From NCBI RefSeq assembly GCF_014268655.2, contig NZ_JABWQX020000004.1, positions 62,001-126,000 of the forward strand: a stretch of DNA of 64,000 nt, given 5' to 3'. The notes beneath the pieces were generated by a model. That model did no database searches and was not told where the DNA came from. It worked only from the letters and a program-made list of their open reading frames with translations. Position numbers and translations under genes: made by a program. The first letter of the stretch is position 1; each line of letters opens with the position of its first letter. Origin of the DNA: Pseudomonas marvdashtae. GTDB lineage: Bacteria > Pseudomonadota > Gammaproteobacteria > Pseudomonadales > Pseudomonadaceae. Shown here piece by piece: positions 51,622-59,444 of the stretch.

Positions 51622-53673
51622 TCAGACGATGGAGGCCTTGGTGCGCTCCGCCTGCTTCAGATAAAGGCCCAGTTCCCGTGCCGGCAGGGGTTTGCTGTAG
51701 TAATACCCCTGACCTTCATGGCAGCCCTCGGAGATGATGTAGGCCTCTTGCTCGATCGTCTCGACGCCTTCGGCAATGACCTGCATCCCCAGGCTTTTGC
51801 CTAGCTGGATGATGGCCCGGACGATGGTGGCGTCGTCTTCGTCGTCGAGCAGGTCCTGGACGAAGCTCTTGTCGATCTTGATCTTGTCCAGCGGCAGGCT
51901 CTTGAGGTAACTCAACGAGGAATAGCCGGTTCCGAAGTCATCGATGGCAATCAGCGCACCGGAACGGCGCAGGCTCAGCAGGTGCTGGGCAGCGGTGGTG
52001 ATGTCTTCCATCAGGCCGGTCTCGGTGACTTCCAGCTCCAGGCTGCGAGGCGGCAAGCGATACATCTGCAGGAAGTTGTTCACCACCCGCGGCAATTCGG
52101 CGTGGTGCAATTGAACGGTGGACAGGTTGACCGCCATGCGCAAGTCGACGAAGCCTTGGTCGTGCCATTCGCGCAATTGCTTGCAGGCCTGGTCCAGTAC
52201 CCATTCGCCAATGGCAATGATGGTGCCGTTCTGCTCGGCCAGGGGAATGAACAGGTCTGGCGGCACGAGACCGTGTTCCGGATGATGCCAGCGGATCAAG
52301 GCTTCGGTGCCCACCACGCGCAAATCGCGATAACTGATCTGTGGCTGGTACACCAGGCTGAATTGCCCGCGGGCCAGCGCCTCGCGCAGGTCCTTTTCCA
52401 GTTCGCGACGGCGGCGCATCTCGCTGTCGACGCTGGCGATGTAGAACTGGTAGCGATTGCGCGAGCGGGTCTTGGCCAGCGTCATGGTCTGCTCGGCCTT
52501 TTGCAGCAGCTTCTCGGTGCTGTCGCCGTCCTCGGGAAACAGGGTGATACCGATGGTTGCCCGTAGGCGGATCTCCTGATCATCCAGCGCGAACGGCGCT
52601 TCCAAGTCATCCAGAATGCTCTGGGCCAGTTCGGCGGCCTCGTAAGGTTGCTCGATATCGGCCTGGACCAGGGCGAACTGGTCACCGCCCAACCGGGCCA
52701 ACGCACCGAGGCGTCCGCTGTGAGCCCGCAGCCGATCAGCCAGGGCCAGCAGCAACTGGTCGCCGGTCTGGTAGCTGAACTGTTCGTTGATGCTCTTGAA
52801 ATCATCCAGCCCCACGCAGAGCACCGCCACGCGACGTTGCAGGCGTCCGGCATCTACCAGGATCTTGTCGAGTTGTTGTTGCAGCTGCTGGCGATTGGGC
52901 AAGCCAGTCAGGAAGTCGTACTGCGCCATGCGCAACAAGCTGTTCTCGGCTTCGTGGCGTAGATGGGTGTTGCGCTCGATGGAGGCCAGGAGCTGATTGG
53001 CGGTATTGATCCACAGGCCCAGCTCGTTTTTCTCATGGCCTCGCAGCTGCGGGATCTTGTGTGCGCTTGGGCGGTCAGGGTTGATTTCGGTCAGGTGCTG
53101 GATAATCCGCGACAACGGCTTGGTCAGCAGCCAGTGATAGACCAGGTACAGCACCAGCCCCATGGCGAGGGCGCGCAGCATCCCGGAAATGAAGATGATC
53201 ACGGAGCTGACAATGAAGCCCTGGCCGTAGGTCGCGGTATCGAGCGTGATGCTCAGGTCGCCGTAATACTCGCTGTAGGGACCGCGGCCCACCAGTTGTG
53301 TGGTGAAGGTTCGTTCCTGGCCAAGGATCAGGTCGGTCAGCCAGCGGCTTTCGGAGCGCTGCAAGGGCCGGGTTTTTTCGGCAAGCATGGTTTCGCGAGG
53401 GTGGCCGATGGAGGCCATGCGCACGGCCTCGTCCTGGAACAGCCCTTCGATCACCTGCATGCCCATCTCCCGATCCAGGCTGTAGACCGCCTGGGTAGAA
53501 GGGTCGCGGAACATATCAAGGATGCGCTGGGCGTCGACAGCTACGGCCCGGTTGGTTTTGTAGGCGTCGAACACGATCTGGGCACAGCTCAAGATCATGC
53601 CAACGATCAACGCCGAGAGGAGCACGACCCGGAGCAACTTCACAGACAAGCTGTTTTTAAGTTCCAGCTTCAA
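51622..53673 (-). CDS. bifA: c-di-GMP phosphodiesterase BifA (degenerate GGDEF + EAL)
   Basis: A 683-residue inner-membrane protein that degrades c-di-GMP and so promotes motility over biofilm. Two membrane helices (about 12-32 and about 158-182) flank a periplasmic domain. A degenerate cyclase domain follows with GGDQF at about 329-333 in place of GGDEF, typical of BifA. The EAL domain (about 428-670) has EAL at 457-459, IDDFGTGYSSLSYLKSLPLDKIKIDKSF and EGVET intact. It lies between icmP and sodB as in P. aeruginosa PA4367. Confidence 0.95.
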   Translation of the reverse strand: MKLELKNSLSVKLLRVVLLSALIVGMILSCAQIVFDAYKTNRAVAVDAQRILDMFRDPSTQAVYSLDREMGMQVIEGLFQDEAVRMASIGHPRETMLAEKTRPLQRSESRWLTDLILGQERTFTTQLVGRGPYSEYYGDLSITLDTATYGQGFIVSSVIIFISGMLRALAMGLVLYLVYHWLLTKPLSRIIQHLTEINPDRPSAHKIPQLRGHEKNELGLWINTANQLLASIERNTHLRHEAENSLLRMAQYDFLTGLPNRQQLQQQLDKILVDAGRLQRRVAVLCVGLDDFKSINEQFSYQTGDQLLLALADRLRAHSGRLGALARLGGDQFALVQADIEQPYEAAELAQSILDDLEAPFALDDQEIRLRATIGITLFPEDGDSTEKLLQKAEQTMTLAKTRSRNRYQFYIASVDSEMRRRRELEKDLREALARGQFSLVYQPQISYRDLRVVGTEALIRWHHPEHGLVPPDLFIPLAEQNGTIIAIGEWVLDQACKQLREWHDQGFVDLRMAVNLSTVQLHHAELPRVVNNFLQMYRLPPRSLELEVTETGLMEDITTAAQHLLSLRRSGALIAIDDFGTGYSSLSYLKSLPLDKIKIDKSFVQDLLDDEDDATIVRAIIQLGKSLGMQVIAEGVETIEQEAYIISEGCHEGQGYYYSKPLPARELGLYLKQAERTKASIV

Positions 53674-53932
53674 AGATGGATTCCTTGTTTCGTGCGGATA
53701 GCGTCAAGTTGCCATGAGTATTGGCAATCCTGTGATGTCAGTCAAAGGGACAATCAAACACAAGGGTTTTCGCCTGAAGCCTGGCCGTTATACGGTGTCT
53801 ACAGAGTTATTACTCTACGACCATTGTTTCGGTTGGAAGGGCCCGCAACTTGAGGCCTGGCGGGATTTTTTATTGGGTTTCAGACGCGAGGTCATGTGCC
53901 TGCTGCTGGGGATTGTGGATGCAAGCTTAAAA
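53674..53932. other. bifA-sodB intergenic region
   Basis: About 260 bp upstream of bifA and before the sodB terminator. It must hold the bifA promoter. The weakly coding plus-strand frame starting at 53714 runs into sodB antisense and is not supported as a gene. No repeat was recognised. Confidence 0.4.
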
Positions 53933-53969
53933 AAAAGGCGCTTTGCCCTCTCGGGAAAAGCGCCTTTTT
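53933..53969. terminator. Terminator after sodB
   Basis: AAAAGGCGCTTT-N11-AAAAGCGCCTTTTT; stem AGGCGCTTT/AAAGCGCCT with an A-run and T-run. It lies 14 nt beyond the sodB stop on the minus strand. Confidence 0.92.
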
Positions 53970-53983
53970 CCTGGCATCAAAGC

Positions 53984-54580
53984 TTAGGCAGTAAAGGCTT
54001 TGCCTTCGAACTGCTCAGCCACGAACTTCCAGTTGACCAGGTTCCAGAACGCTTCGACGTATTTCGGGCGAACGTTGCGGTAGTCGATGTAGTAGGCGTG
54101 TTCCCAGACGTCGCAGGTCAGCAGCGGGGTGTCGCCGCTGGTCAGCGGGTTGCCGGCGCCGATGGTGCTGGCCAGGGCCAGGGAACCGTCAGCCTTTTTC
54201 ACCAGCCAGCCCCAGCCGGAACCGAAGGTGCCGATGGACGTCTTGCTGAATTCTTCCTTGAACTTGTCGAACGAACCGAAGGCAGCGTTGATGGCTTCAG
54301 CCAGTGCGCCGGTTGGTTGACCGCCGGCGTTTGGCGCCAGGCAGTTCCAGTAGAAGGTGTGGTTCCAGACCTGAGCGGCGTTGTTGAAGATACCGCCCGA
54401 GGAAGTCTTGACGATTTCTTCCAGGGTCTTGCCTTCGAACTCGGTGCCAGGCACCAGGTTGTTCAGGTTCACGACATAGGTGTTGTGGTGCTTGTCGTGG
54501 TGGTATTCCAGAGTCTCTTTGGAGATGTGCGGCTGCAGTGCATCGTGAGGATAGGGCAGCGGCGGCAATTCGAAAGCCAT
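53984..54580 (-). CDS. sodB: Superoxide dismutase (Fe)
   Basis: A 198-residue iron superoxide dismutase that disproportionates superoxide in the cytoplasm. Metal ligands: His in [13 protein letters not shown], His in NHTFYWNCL, and Asp/His in [14 protein letters not shown]. Gln in [13 protein letters not shown] marks the Fe-type over the Mn-type. AGGAG lies 7 nt before ATG 54580. It is a single-gene unit with its own terminator. Confidence 0.97.
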   Translation of the reverse strand: MAFELPPLPYPHDALQPHISKETLEYHHDKHHNTYVVNLNNLVPGTEFEGKTLEEIVKTSSGGIFNNAAQVWNHTFYWNCLAPNAGGQPTGALAEAINAAFGSFDKFKEEFSKTSIGTFGSGWGWLVKKADGSLALASTIGAGNPLTSGDTPLLTCDVWEHAYYIDYRNVRPKYVEAFWNLVNWKFVAEQFEGKAFTA

Positions 54581-54754
54581 GGTGATTCTCCTAATCAGGT
54601 CAGTTGCGGTGAGCGCAAGGCCGATCACGGGCGGCCAGACTAGCGCCGGGGAGTTTGTACTCTTTGCGGCGCAGGAGTCGGATCATAGCACCGGGGGTGC
54701 GGCATAACCACGCAACAACTGTGTGGAATAGAGGTTCCAGAGCGGTTTGGAATA

Positions 54755-55357
54755 TCAGCCGAAGACGATCAGCTGCACCGCCACGGTGAACATCATCAGT
54801 GCCACCAGCAGGTCGAGGATTCGCCAGGTAGCGGGTCGGGCCAGCCAAGGGGCCAGCCACGCGGCGCCCAGCGCCAAGGTGGAAAACCAAAGCAGCGAGG
54901 CGCTGGCCGCGCCCACCACATAAGCACCGGGGACGCTTTGCTGGGCGCCGAGGGAGCCAATCAGCAACACCGTGTCCAGATAAACATGGGGGTTGAGCAG
55001 TGTGACCGCCAAGGCGCTGAGCAGCACGGTTCGCAATGAGCGCGTGACGTGTTCTTCACTGCGCTGCAGGCTCTGTTTCGAACACGCCCGACGCAGCGCC
55101 TGGCTGCCGTACCAGAGCAGGAACGCCGCGCCGCCCCATCGTGCGATCGAAAGCAGCAGCGGGCTTTGAGCCAGCAGCGTCGCCAACCCGAACACGCCGG
55201 CGGCGACCAATAGCGCATCGCAAATGATGCACACCGCGGCCACTGGCAGGTGATGCTCACGCCGCAGGCTCTGAGCCAGCACAAACGCGTTTTGGGCGCC
55301 AATCGCCATGATCAATCCAAGCGCTACCAGCAGCCCGTTGACGTAACTTTGCCACAT
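54755..55357 (-). CDS. argO: LysE/ArgO family amino acid exporter
   Basis: A 200-residue LysE-type exporter with six helices: GLLVALGLIMAIGAQNAFVLAQSLRREHHLPVAAVCIICDALLVAAGVFG and SALAVTLLNPHVYLDTVLLIGSLG. The AIGAQNAFV and NPHVYLDT blocks define the basic-amino-acid exporter subgroup. It is divergent from an ArgP-like regulator gene, the classic argO/argP (lysE/lysG) layout, so export of arginine or lysine is likely. GGGGAAG precedes ATG 55357. Confidence 0.9.
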   Translation of the reverse strand: MWQSYVNGLLVALGLIMAIGAQNAFVLAQSLRREHHLPVAAVCIICDALLVAAGVFGLATLLAQSPLLLSIARWGGAAFLLWYGSQALRRACSKQSLQRSEEHVTRSLRTVLLSALAVTLLNPHVYLDTVLLIGSLGAQQSVPGAYVVGAASASLLWFSTLALGAAWLAPWLARPATWRILDLLVALMMFTVAVQLIVFG

Positions 55358-55453
55358 GAATTCTTCCCCTTGATTGTTCGCAATGCTGGTCATTCTCCGG
55401 TGCAGGGGCGTATAAGAAAAACCAATGTTGCTGATTGCCCATTAGGAATACTG

Positions 55454-56347
55454 ATGTTCGATTACAAACTGCTTTCTGCCTTGGCAGCCGTCGTCGAGCA
55501 GGCCGGTTTCGAGCGTGCCGCGCAGGTGCTGGGATTGTCGCAGTCGGCCATCTCCCAGCGAATAAAACTGCTGGAAGCACGGGTCGGCCAGCCCGTCCTG
55601 GTGCGCGTCACGCCGCCGGCGCCGACCGAAATCGGCCGCCGATTACTCAACCATGTGCAACAGGTCCGGCTACTGGAGCGTGACCTGCAAAGCCTGGTGC
55701 CGGCGCTGGATGAGGAAGGGGTGCCGGAGCGCCTGCGGATTGCATTGAACGCCGACAGCCTGGCCACGTGGTGGGCCGGTGCCGTGGGGGCTTTTTGTGC
55801 GGAACAGCATCTGTTGCTCGACCTGGTGGTGGAAGACCAGACCGTGGGACTCAAGCGAATGCGCGCCGGCGAAGTAGCGGCGTGTGTCTGCGCAAGCGAA
55901 CGCCCGGTGGCCGGGGCCCGCAGCGTATTGCTGGGGGCGATGCGCTATCGTGCGCTTGCCTGTCCTGCGTTCATCACCCGACATTTCCCCGAAGGGGTGC
56001 GCGCCGATCAGCTGGCGCGCACGCCGGCCCTGGTATTCGGCCCGGACGATTTCCTGCAACACCGATACCTGGCGTCCCTCGGCGTCGAAGGCGGTTTCGA
56101 GCACCATTTGTGTCCTTCGTCCGAAGGCTTCATTCGCCTCATCGAGGCGGGGCTGGGATGGGGCCTGGTGCCTGAGCTGCAAGTGCGCGAGCAGTTGGAG
56201 CGAGGCGAGTTGGTGGAATTGCTGGCAGATAAGCCGATCGACGTTCCGCTGTACTGGCATCATTGGCGCAATGGCGGACAGTTGCTCGGTTTGCTGACCG
56301 AACAATTGATCGCAGCGACAAGCAGCACGCTGCAAGCAGTGAATTGA
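55454..56347 (+). CDS. argP: LysR-family regulator ArgP (IciA)
   Basis: A 297-residue LysR-type regulator. The helix-turn-helix is LAAVVEQAGFERAAQVLGLSQSAISQRIKLLEARVGQPVLVR (about 8-50), followed by a substrate-binding domain with RIALNADSLATWWAGAVGAF and SEGFIRLIEAGLGWGLVPELQV, characteristic of ArgP/LysG. It probably activates the divergent argO gene in response to basic amino acids. AGGAA is 6 nt before ATG 55454. A longer upstream frame overlaps argO and is not used. Confidence 0.94.
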   Translation: MFDYKLLSALAAVVEQAGFERAAQVLGLSQSAISQRIKLLEARVGQPVLVRVTPPAPTEIGRRLLNHVQQVRLLERDLQSLVPALDEEGVPERLRIALNADSLATWWAGAVGAFCAEQHLLLDLVVEDQTVGLKRMRAGEVAACVCASERPVAGARSVLLGAMRYRALACPAFITRHFPEGVRADQLARTPALVFGPDDFLQHRYLASLGVEGGFEHHLCPSSEGFIRLIEAGLGWGLVPELQVREQLERGELVELLADKPIDVPLYWHHWRNGGQLLGLLTEQLIAATSSTLQAVN

Positions 56348-56365
56348 AGTCGTATGGCTTGCAGC
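56329..56365 (+). repeat. Hairpin GCTGCAAGC...GCTTGCAGC after argP
   Basis: GCTGCAAGC (56329-56337), at the end of argP, pairs with GCTTGCAGC (56357-56365). Same sequence family as the gtsA-gtsB hairpin. It lies in the 57-bp gap before the SDR gene. Confidence 0.5.
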
Positions 56366-56404
56366 TCTTGGCTTGTAGCTCGAAACTGATTTTAGGAGCA
56401 CTAC

Positions 56405-57397
56405 ATGAAAATTCTGGTCACCGGCGCAAGTGGCTTCATTGGCGGACGCTTTGCGCGTTTTGCCTTGGAGCAAGGCCTGGATGTTCGGGTCAACGGCCGC
56501 CGGGCCGAAAGCGTTGAGCATCTGGTCCGGCGCGGCGCCGAGTTCATCGAGGGCGACCTGATCGACCCGATGCTGGCCCGTGATCTGTGTCGCGATATCG
56601 ATGCCGTGGTGCATTGCGCCGGTTCGGTGGGCGTCTGGGGACGCTATCAGGATTTCCACCAGGGCAACGTCCAACTCACCGAAAACATCGTCGAGGCTTG
56701 CCTGAAGCAGAAGGTCCGGCGATTGGTGCATCTCTCATCGCCGTCCATTTATTTCGACGGTCGTGACCACCTCGGGTTGACCGAAGAGCAAGTGCCCAAA
56801 CGCTTCAAGCATCCCTATGCCGCCACCAAATACCTGGCCGAACAGAAAGTCTTCGGCGCCCAGGAGTTCGGCCTGGAAGTGTTGGCCCTGCGGCCGCGTT
56901 TCGTCACCGGGGCCGGCGACATGAGCGTCTTCCCGCGACTGCTCAAGATGCAGCGCAAGGGGCGACTGGCTATAGTCGGCAACGGATTGAACAAGGTCGA
57001 TTTCACCAGCGTACAGAACCTCAACGAAGCGCTGCTCAGCAGCTTGCTGGCCACCGATTCAGCCTTGGGCAAGGCCTACAACATCAGCAACGGAGCGCCG
57101 GTCCCGCTGTGGGACGTGGTCAATTACGTAATGCGACAAATGGAGGTCCCACAGGTCAGGCGCTACCGCTCCTACGGGCTGGCCTACAGCGTCGCGGCCA
57201 TGAATGAAGGTTTCTGCGCGCTGTGGCCCGGCCGCCCCGAGCCGACGCTGTCGCGCCTGGGCATGCAGGTCATGAACAGGAATTTCACCTTGGACATCGG
57301 TCGGGCGCGGCATTATCTCGATTATGATCCGCAGGTCAGTTTGTGGGCCGCCCTTGATGAATTTTGCGCCTGGTGGCGCGTCCAAGATGCCCGCTGA
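56405..57397 (+). CDS. Extended SDR (NAD-dependent epimerase/dehydratase or 3-beta-HSD-like)
   Basis: A 330-residue extended short-chain dehydrogenase. Rossmann motif ILVTGASGFIGGRFARF (GxxGxxG), AVVHCAGSVGVWG, catalytic block RLVHLSSPSIYFDG with Ser, and HPYAATKYLAEQKV with the YxxxK pair. The rest resembles 3-beta-hydroxysteroid dehydrogenase/isomerase-like proteins; the natural substrate is unknown. It follows argP at a short distance; cotranscription is possible. Confidence 0.87.
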   Translation: MKILVTGASGFIGGRFARFALEQGLDVRVNGRRAESVEHLVRRGAEFIEGDLIDPMLARDLCRDIDAVVHCAGSVGVWGRYQDFHQGNVQLTENIVEACLKQKVRRLVHLSSPSIYFDGRDHLGLTEEQVPKRFKHPYAATKYLAEQKVFGAQEFGLEVLALRPRFVTGAGDMSVFPRLLKMQRKGRLAIVGNGLNKVDFTSVQNLNEALLSSLLATDSALGKAYNISNGAPVPLWDVVNYVMRQMEVPQVRRYRSYGLAYSVAAMNEGFCALWPGRPEPTLSRLGMQVMNRNFTLDIGRARHYLDYDPQVSLWAALDEFCAWWRVQDAR

Positions 57398-57504
57398 TCG
57401 GTCCGTCATGAACCGAGTGCCCAGTTCGGGGTCAATGGGTGCGGCGGGTGAGGGGGTTATACTCGCTGCACCGAGCCATTACCGGTTTTCCAAAGGTTGA
57501 ACCC

Positions 57505-58386
57505 ATGCCCATGCGTAACGATGCCGACGACGACTTCGATGATGTACCGAGCCTGCGGATGCGGGCCGACATTCCCGATGACGATGACTTCCCGACCAAC
57601 CGCGAGCCCCGCGTGCAAGCGCGTCCGGCACCCGCTGCGGCGGCCAAGGTCAAGGCTCCCAGCACTGGGCCGTTGTGGGCATTGGTCGGCGCCCTGCTGT
57701 GTGCCCTGGCATTCCTGGCTTGGTGGAGTTTCCAGCAGATCTCCTTGATGGAACAACAGCTGGTGGCCACTCAGGAAAGCTTCGCGCGGATCAGTGAGGA
57801 TGCGGCGGGACGCTTGCAGGATATTTCCGGCAAAGTGGTCGCTGGGCAGTCCAACGTGATGAGCGACAGTGAAGCGTTGAAATTGCAGATCAAACAGTTG
57901 GATAACAAGCTGCAGGACCAGGCACGGCAATTCGAAGGCAAGCTGCAAGAACAATACAAACTCCTGCAAGGCGCGTTCGGTCCATCTGCCGACCTGGATA
58001 AGCAGCTGGCCCAGATGATTGCCCAGGACTCCGAACAGCAGAACGCCTACACCCAGCTGCAAGCAGCCAATACCCAGCTTCAGGGCCAGGTCAAAACGTT
58101 GGCGGCTGAGGTATCAGCCTTGAAGAACCAGGGCGAGGGCGGCGCGCTGGATGCCCAGCTCAAGAGCATCGGTGCCGACATCACCGCTTTGAAAAGAGCC
58201 ACCTCGAGCTCGGCCATCGAACGCCTGGAACAGGACATGGTCGTGCTCAAGAGCCAACAGGAGAATCGTTCGGGCGGCTCTGCTGCGGAGTTCGATGCCT
58301 TCCGTGGTCAGGTCACGCGTAACATCAATACCCTGCAATCGCAGATCCAGTACCTGCAACAGCAACTGAGCAACCGGGCCCAGTGA
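57505..58386 (+). CDS. Coiled-coil inner-membrane protein
   Basis: A 293-residue protein: an acidic N-terminus (NDADDDFDDVPSLRMRADIPDDDDFP), a basic Pro/Ala linker, one membrane helix (about 53-75; LWALVGALLCALAFLAWWSF) and a long periplasmic coiled coil rich in Gln (about 75-290; LKLQIKQLDNKLQDQARQFEGKLQEQYKLL, QLQAANTQLQGQVKTLAAEVSAL, INTLQSQIQYLQQQLSNRAQ). It resembles uncharacterised pseudomonad proteins found next to this SDR gene. AAAGG lies 8 nt before ATG 57505. A strong hairpin follows. Confidence 0.75.
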   Translation: MPMRNDADDDFDDVPSLRMRADIPDDDDFPTNREPRVQARPAPAAAAKVKAPSTGPLWALVGALLCALAFLAWWSFQQISLMEQQLVATQESFARISEDAAGRLQDISGKVVAGQSNVMSDSEALKLQIKQLDNKLQDQARQFEGKLQEQYKLLQGAFGPSADLDKQLAQMIAQDSEQQNAYTQLQAANTQLQGQVKTLAAEVSALKNQGEGGALDAQLKSIGADITALKRATSSSAIERLEQDMVVLKSQQENRSGGSAAEFDAFRGQVTRNINTLQSQIQYLQQQLSNRAQ

Positions 58387-58394
58387 CGCCCTGG

Positions 58395-58426
58395 AACCTG
58401 TGGAAGCCAGCTCGCTTCCACAGGTT
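58395..58426 (+). terminator. Strong stem-loop after the coiled-coil gene
   Basis: AACCTGTGGAAGC-N6-GCTTCCACAGGTT, a perfect 13-bp stem 9 nt after the stop. TTTG follows, so it may act as a terminator or as a REP-like element. Confidence 0.75.
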
Positions 58427-58518
58427 TGTGCTTGCCCTCGCAACAATCCCCTGAATACTCCCACATCACCCCGCGCCGTCTACGCTCTTGGAACATCAAC
58501 AAGAACGAGGGCGCGCGC

Positions 58519-59358
58519 ATGGGATTGATTCGAAAGATGGCCAGGCTGACGGCGTTGCTGTTTCTGGTAACACAGGTCCAGGCCGCCACTCCGGACGACG
58601 GCCAGGCAGCCCGGGCACTGCTGGAAAAGGCCCTGGCCTACTATGACGACTACGGCGACTATGCGTTCGCCGCCTTCAGCCGCCAAGGCGAGTTCGTCGA
58701 CAAGGACCGCTACGTGTTTGTGGTCGACACCCAAGGCGTGATGCTCGCCAGCGGCGGTCCCTCGTCAGCATTGATCGGGCGAGACGTTTCCGAGGTGTTG
58801 GGGCCGGATTTGCGCAAGGCTTTCAAGGACGCACTGAAAACCCCTGAAGCCAGCGGTATCCAGCAGGCTGAGTACCGTTGGCAGAACTGGGCCGACGGCA
58901 AGGTCGAGCGCAAGCATGTGTACTTTCAGCGGGTCGGTGAGCGAATCCTCGCGGTCGGCTATTACCTGCCACGGGCCTCAGCCGAACAGGCCAGGGCGCT
59001 GCTGGACAAGGCGTCGGCCGACTTGTTGAAAAACCAGAAAGCGACGCTGACGGCGATCAACTCCCTCAAGGGCGGCTATCTTCAGGATGACCTGTATGTC
59101 TTTGTCGTCGACCTTGATACGCGACGCTATGTCGGTCATGGCACCAACCTGCGCTTGATCAATACTGATTTTGCCAAGGTCAAGGATCCGGATAGCAAGC
59201 CTGTGGGCGAGCCGATATTGGCCATGATTGGTAAGCAGGATGCGGGGGAGTATGAGTATCGCTGGAAGAATCCGGTGACGGGGAAGGTCGAGAACAAGCA
59301 TGCCTATTTGAAGAAGGCGGGGCATCTGCTGGTTGCGGTGGGGTATTACAGTCCTTGA
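58519..59358 (+). CDS. Secreted tandem Cache-domain protein
   Basis: A 279-residue exported protein with a Sec signal peptide (MGLIRKMARLTALLFLVTQVQA). Two similar halves follow. Each has a DxYVFVVD strand (RYVFVVDTQGVMLASGG and LYVFVVDLDTRRYVGHG), a helix, EYRW/EYEYRW, KVERKHVYF/KVENKHAYL, and AVGYYLP/AVGYYSP. These match single-Cache (Cache_2) sensor domains but with no membrane anchor or signalling domain attached. Likely a periplasmic ligand-binding protein; the ligand is unknown. GAGG lies about 8 nt before ATG 58519. Confidence 0.85.
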   Translation: MGLIRKMARLTALLFLVTQVQAATPDDGQAARALLEKALAYYDDYGDYAFAAFSRQGEFVDKDRYVFVVDTQGVMLASGGPSSALIGRDVSEVLGPDLRKAFKDALKTPEASGIQQAEYRWQNWADGKVERKHVYFQRVGERILAVGYYLPRASAEQARALLDKASADLLKNQKATLTAINSLKGGYLQDDLYVFVVDLDTRRYVGHGTNLRLINTDFAKVKDPDSKPVGEPILAMIGKQDAGEYEYRWKNPVTGKVENKHAYLKKAGHLLVAVGYYSP

Positions 59359-59368
59359 GGTGGTTTCT

Positions 59369-59393
59369 GGGTTTTGGGTTCTGGGTTTCTGGG
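59369..59393 (+). other. Potential G-quadruplex downstream of the Cache gene
   Basis: Four GGG tracts spaced by 4, 4 and 5 nt (GGG-TTTT-GGG-TTCT-GGG-TTTCT-GGG) begin 11 nt after the stop codon. The tracts fit the G3+N1-7 rule for intramolecular quadruplexes on the coding (mRNA) strand. Confidence 0.6.
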
Positions 59394-59426
59394 TGTATAT
59401 CCGTTACCGAAGAAACGGATATACAC
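59393..59426. terminator. 13-bp hairpin between the Cache gene and rapA
   Basis: GTGTATATCCGTT-N8-AACGGATATACAC, a perfect stem between two convergent genes. It shares the last G of the G-tract element. Likely a bidirectional transcript end, although there is no T-run. Confidence 0.7.
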
Positions 59427-59444
59427 ACGCAAAAACCGCTGAAA

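Noticed and set aside
53714..54643. Plus-strand frame spanning the bifA-sodB gap
   Set aside because: It reads through the sodB terminator and antisense sodB; no domain and no ribosome site.
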